The notes under the pieces: generated by a model
Told to the model about the DNA's origin: nothing
Databases searched by the model: none
The model's input: only the letters and a program-made list of their open reading frames with translations
Part shown: positions 15,344-17,680 of the stretch, piece by piece
Position numbering within the stretch: position 1 is the stretch's first letter
Layout: each line of letters opens with the position of its first letter
NCBI GenBank assembly: GCA_030833305.1
Contig: JAURHL010000022.1
Coordinates: forward strand, 1 to 17,680
Direction of reading: 5' to 3'
Length of the DNA stretch: 17,680 bases
Origin: Acidimicrobiales bacterium
GTDB lineage: Bacteria; Actinomycetota; Acidimicrobiia; Acidimicrobiales; Ilumatobacteraceae
Program-made: the position numbers and the translations under genes

Positions 15344-16456
15344 ATGAAAGTCAGGATTCCCGTCGTCGCGACACTCGTTCTCGCCGGTTTGGCGATACCC
15401 GCCCAGCAGGCCTCGGCCGGTTCGAACGTCGGTTTCGTGCCGTGCACGCAGCAGACCACCACCAATTGCTACACCCTCACGGTCAACGGCAACCCCGCCC
15501 CCGCCGACCTGTTGGCCGTGGTGGCCCTCAACACCGACGACCAGTCGAACACCGAGGCCGAGATCCATCTCTACGACAAGACCGGAGTCAGCGGAAACTC
15601 CAGTTACACGGCGTGGGACGACGCTCCGCGCGATCAGGACGGTGCGAAGGGGGGCCGACTGGACATCTCCAACCTCGTCGGACCGAACGACGTCATCACC
15701 CTCACCCTCGTGCACTCGGCGTCGCTAATACCCCAGTGGTCCATGGTCCACGGACTCGACGTCGACGTGCAGTACTCGTTGGACAACGGCACCCTCACCA
15801 CCACACTCAGCGGAAAGTCGGCGATCGTCGCGCTTCCGGATCCGGCCGTCAAGCGCAACTGGGACGACCCCTCCACGGACTACACGGGCAAGTGCGGTCA
15901 CGTCGGTACCTACGACGTGGTCTGCGATGTCCAACGAGCCACCGCATCCGCGCTCACTTTCTTCGCTCGCTTCCGCACGTTCGTCGATCCGAACGCCTTC
16001 GGATTCCCCGGTCTCTGGATCTCCACGAACGCCACGTGGTACCAGTTCCCCCGCCTCGGCTCGGATCGCCGCAGTCTCGTCGTACCCACTGGTGCGCCGC
16101 ACGAACTGCCCGACGGAACGGTCCACGTGGGCATCACCCGCGCCTACCTTCCATCGAATCTGTTCACCTCATTCGGAGTGGATTTCACACAGGAAAAGGT
16201 GCGGGAACTACTGAAGGTGTCCCAGGAGAAAGAGGGCGTCGTCACCGAACTTCCCGTCACGTTGACGTTCGATGCCAGCGGAGTGCTCGTCGATCTGCCC
16301 GAACTCACGTTCTCGGCGCCGGTTCTCACCTTCGGCGCCACGACCACGCCGAATCTGCCGGCCACGGGCTCCAGCCCGCTGATCGTGATCTACGCGTTGC
16401 TGTCGACACTGAGCGGCGTGGCCCTCGTGGCCACCCGTCGCCGACGCGTCAGCTGA
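15344..16456 (+). CDS. LPATG-anchored surface protein of unknown family
   Basis: The 370-residue product has a classic signal peptide (MKVR, hydrophobic core, cleavage after ASA near residue 26). The mature region of about 310 residues looks beta-rich, with Thr/Val/Leu-alternating strands, two Cys early (PCTQQTTTNC) and two in the middle (KCGHVGTYDVVC) that could pair. I recognise no domain. The C-terminus has LPATG at 338-342, a hydrophobic helix and a basic RRRRVS tail, a sortase signal much like that of the giant surface protein. Unlike that gene, its GC content is high, so it is probably part of the core chromosome. It is transcribed away from tRNA-Arg(ACG), and its stop overlaps the convergent LysM gene by 8 nt. 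A structural or adhesive wall role is inferred from anchoring only. Confidence 0.82.
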   Translation: MKVRIPVVATLVLAGLAIPAQQASAGSNVGFVPCTQQTTTNCYTLTVNGNPAPADLLAVVALNTDDQSNTEAEIHLYDKTGVSGNSSYTAWDDAPRDQDGAKGGRLDISNLVGPNDVITLTLVHSASLIPQWSMVHGLDVDVQYSLDNGTLTTTLSGKSAIVALPDPAVKRNWDDPSTDYTGKCGHVGTYDVVCDVQRATASALTFFARFRTFVDPNAFGFPGLWISTNATWYQFPRLGSDRRSLVVPTGAPHELPDGTVHVGITRAYLPSNLFTSFGVDFTQEKVRELLKVSQEKEGVVTELPVTLTFDASGVLVDLPELTFSAPVLTFGATTTPNLPATGSSPLIVIYALLSTLSGVALVATRRRRVS

Positions 16457-17555
16457 CCGGGCACCAGTTGGCGGTGCACCACGGTCGCCAACTGTTCGAC
16501 CGTTGCCACGTGACCACGGCCATGCGGGCGTTGATCACGGGGTCGAACAGCTGGCTGCGGTCGGTGACGCCGTAGTTGGCCATCCACTTCTTGTGGCTGT
16601 TCCAGTTCAACTGGAACAAGCCCACGCAACAACCGGTCTCGCTGAGGTTGCTCCAGCGGCTCTCGCGATTCGCCACGTAGAAGGCATCGGCTTCCAACTC
16701 GTCGGGCCACGCGTCGCGCACGATCTGTTCCAGTTCGGACCGAGAATACCGACGGGTGGTCACCGGACTGGCGGCCGGCTGGGCGGCGGCGGTGGGCGCC
16801 GCCTGAATGGAGGCTCCGACCGGCAGACAGATCGTCTGCCCCGGCAACAGCGTGGACCGCAGGTTCTTGCCGTTGGCGATGGCCAGATCGGTGGACTTCA
16901 CACCGGCCTTGGCCGCGATTCGGCTCCAGGAGTCCCCGGCCTGAACCACGTAGGAATCCCCGCACCGCGAGGTGGCGGTGGTGGGCGGGGCGTCGTCGGC
17001 GGCCACTTCGGCCCCCGGCGGCAGGCAGATCTCGTCGCCCACCATCAAGGGCGACCGGATGGTGGTGTTGTTGGTTCCGGCCAGGGTGCTGGCCTTCACG
17101 CCGGTCTTGGCCTCGAGGCCGTACCAGGAATCGCCGGCCCGGATCACGTACGTAGAGGCACACACCACCACCGGTGCGGGTTCGGTGGTCGGGGCCGCGG
17201 TGGTGGGAGCGGGGGACGCGGTGGTGGGCGGCACGGTGACGGCCTGGCCCTGGATCACCATGGCGATGGTGGTGGTCGTGGAGGCCGCGGACGGCTGGGT
17301 GTCGGCGGCCGCATCGAACTCGACGATGGCGGCGGCTCCACCCGTGGACGGAGCGGTCACGGGGGTGCGATCACCGCGCGAGGCCCACACCACGGGAGCC
17401 ACCAGGGCGCCCACGAGAACCATCAGACCGAGGCGACGGCCCAGCAGATTGCGGGTAGGGGCAACCCCCGACGGGCCTCGACGAGGCCCTCGGTGCTGTC
17501 CGCCACGACCAGAGGGAAACTGGTTCGGCCACGAGGAGCTGTTGTAGGTACTCAT
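16449..17555 (-). CDS. Membrane-anchored double-LysM, lysozyme-like cell-wall hydrolase
   Basis: The 368-residue protein has a basic, disordered N-terminus and one membrane segment at about 41-58 (anchor or uncleaved signal). A Thr/Pro/Ala linker follows to about 132. Two LysM peptidoglycan-binding domains lie at 135-178 (YVIRAGDSWYGLEAKTGV, ending in ICLP) and 201-245 (YVVQAGDSWSRIAAKAGV, ending in ICLP). A second linker precedes a lysozyme-like domain at about 272-360, with likely catalytic Glu298 in VANRESRW and the VGLFQLN segment typical of transglycosylase folds. It would bind and cut peptidoglycan at the cell surface. Cys residues in GCC and in the final WCTANWC may form disulfides. 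The ATG at 17555 has no clear ribosome site. It differs from resuscitation-promoting factors, whose signature I do not see. Confidence 0.88.
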   Translation of the reverse strand: MSTYNSSSWPNQFPSGRGGQHRGPRRGPSGVAPTRNLLGRRLGLMVLVGALVAPVVWASRGDRTPVTAPSTGGAAAIVEFDAAADTQPSAASTTTTIAMVIQGQAVTVPPTTASPAPTTAAPTTEPAPVVVCASTYVIRAGDSWYGLEAKTGVKASTLAGTNNTTIRSPLMVGDEICLPPGAEVAADDAPPTTATSRCGDSYVVQAGDSWSRIAAKAGVKSTDLAIANGKNLRSTLLPGQTICLPVGASIQAAPTAAAQPAASPVTTRRYSRSELEQIVRDAWPDELEADAFYVANRESRWSNLSETGCCVGLFQLNWNSHKKWMANYGVTDRSQLFDPVINARMAVVTWQRSNSWRPWCTANWCPVS

Positions 17556-17567
17556 GTCGAATCACAT

Positions 17568-17657
17568 CGCCGTCGTTTCCGTTGACGGCGCCCGACCAGT
17601 GTGGTCGTCGACTGCCGGTAACACAACAGCGCCACCAACCCTCAACCACTGGTTGAG
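17568..17657. promoter_or_regulatory. Three short dyads upstream of the LysM hydrolase gene
   Basis: CGCCGTC-N9-GACGGCG (17568-17590), CGACCA-GTG-TGGTCG (17593-17607) and CTCAACC-ACT-GGTTGAG (17641-17657) all lie between the gene start and the window edge. They could be operators or leader hairpins. I looked for, and did not find, the conserved blocks of a c-di-AMP riboswitch, which often precedes such genes in actinobacteria. Confidence 0.4.
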
Positions 17658-17680
17658 CCCCCTTTGTCCACAGGACTCCG

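Noticed and set aside
15102..15347. 81-residue plus-strand open frame across tRNA-Arg(ACG)
   Set aside because: GTRTPNLLIRSQMLYPLSYE is again antisense tRNA; the ATG has no ribosome site.
15328..16575. 415-residue plus-strand open frame
   Set aside because: It is an out-of-frame Arg/His/Pro-rich shadow of the LPATG gene at 15344, which has AGGAGG, a signal peptide and a sorting signal.
16503..17585. 360-residue plus-strand open frame
   Set aside because: It is a Gly/His-rich shadow opposite the LysM hydrolase, whose domains are unmistakable.
17556..17680. c-di-AMP (ydaO-type) riboswitch before the LysM gene
   Set aside because: The setting is suggestive, but the conserved sequence blocks of that riboswitch are not present.

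Overview
The window looks like chromosomal DNA from a high-GC actinobacterium. Coding is dense, GTG starts and 4-nt start/stop overlaps occur, secreted proteins carry Thr-rich (TTTT-type) linkers, and two proteins end in LPATG sorting signals. A member of Acidimicrobiia (Ilumatobacter-like) is my best guess; this is inference from style, not a search.

Layout. (1) 1-3917, plus strand: a tightly packed run of kynureninase (5' end cut by the window edge), a YibE/F membrane protein, a Nudix hydrolase of the CoA-pyrophosphatase type and a membrane GGDEF diguanylate cyclase. The first three are joined by GTGA/ATGA overlaps. (2) 3914-6769: a multi-membrane GT-C-like protein (minus), a lipoprotein with an intradiol-dioxygenase domain (plus) and a DoxX-like membrane protein (minus). 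(3) 6770-8950, minus strand: a 43-nt palindrome, a lipoprotein with a duplicated Cys/Trp motif, tRNA-Arg(UCG), and a lipoprotein with a HEATH zinc-protease signature. (4) 9006-15230: a lower-GC block that I read as a small genomic island at tRNA-Arg(ACG). It holds a TetR-like regulator with two HTH units in one chain and a 1426-residue LPATG surface protein with fibronectin-III-like domains. An intact tRNA-Arg(ACG) bounds one end; the other end has a degenerate copy of its 3' half (35/45 identical, ungapped, same orientation) followed by a terminator-like hairpin. (5) 15344-17555: a second LPATG surface protein (plus) convergent with a LysM/lysozyme-like cell-wall hydrolase (minus).

Functional reading. 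Many products are envelope-directed: two wall-anchored proteins, three lipoproteins, a LysM hydrolase and several membrane proteins. No sortase, integrase, CRISPR array or IS element is visible. The most notable unit is the regulator plus giant surface protein on the putative island. The tandem-TetR protein is the natural candidate to control the surface protein, and a short dyad overlaps the possible promoter between them.
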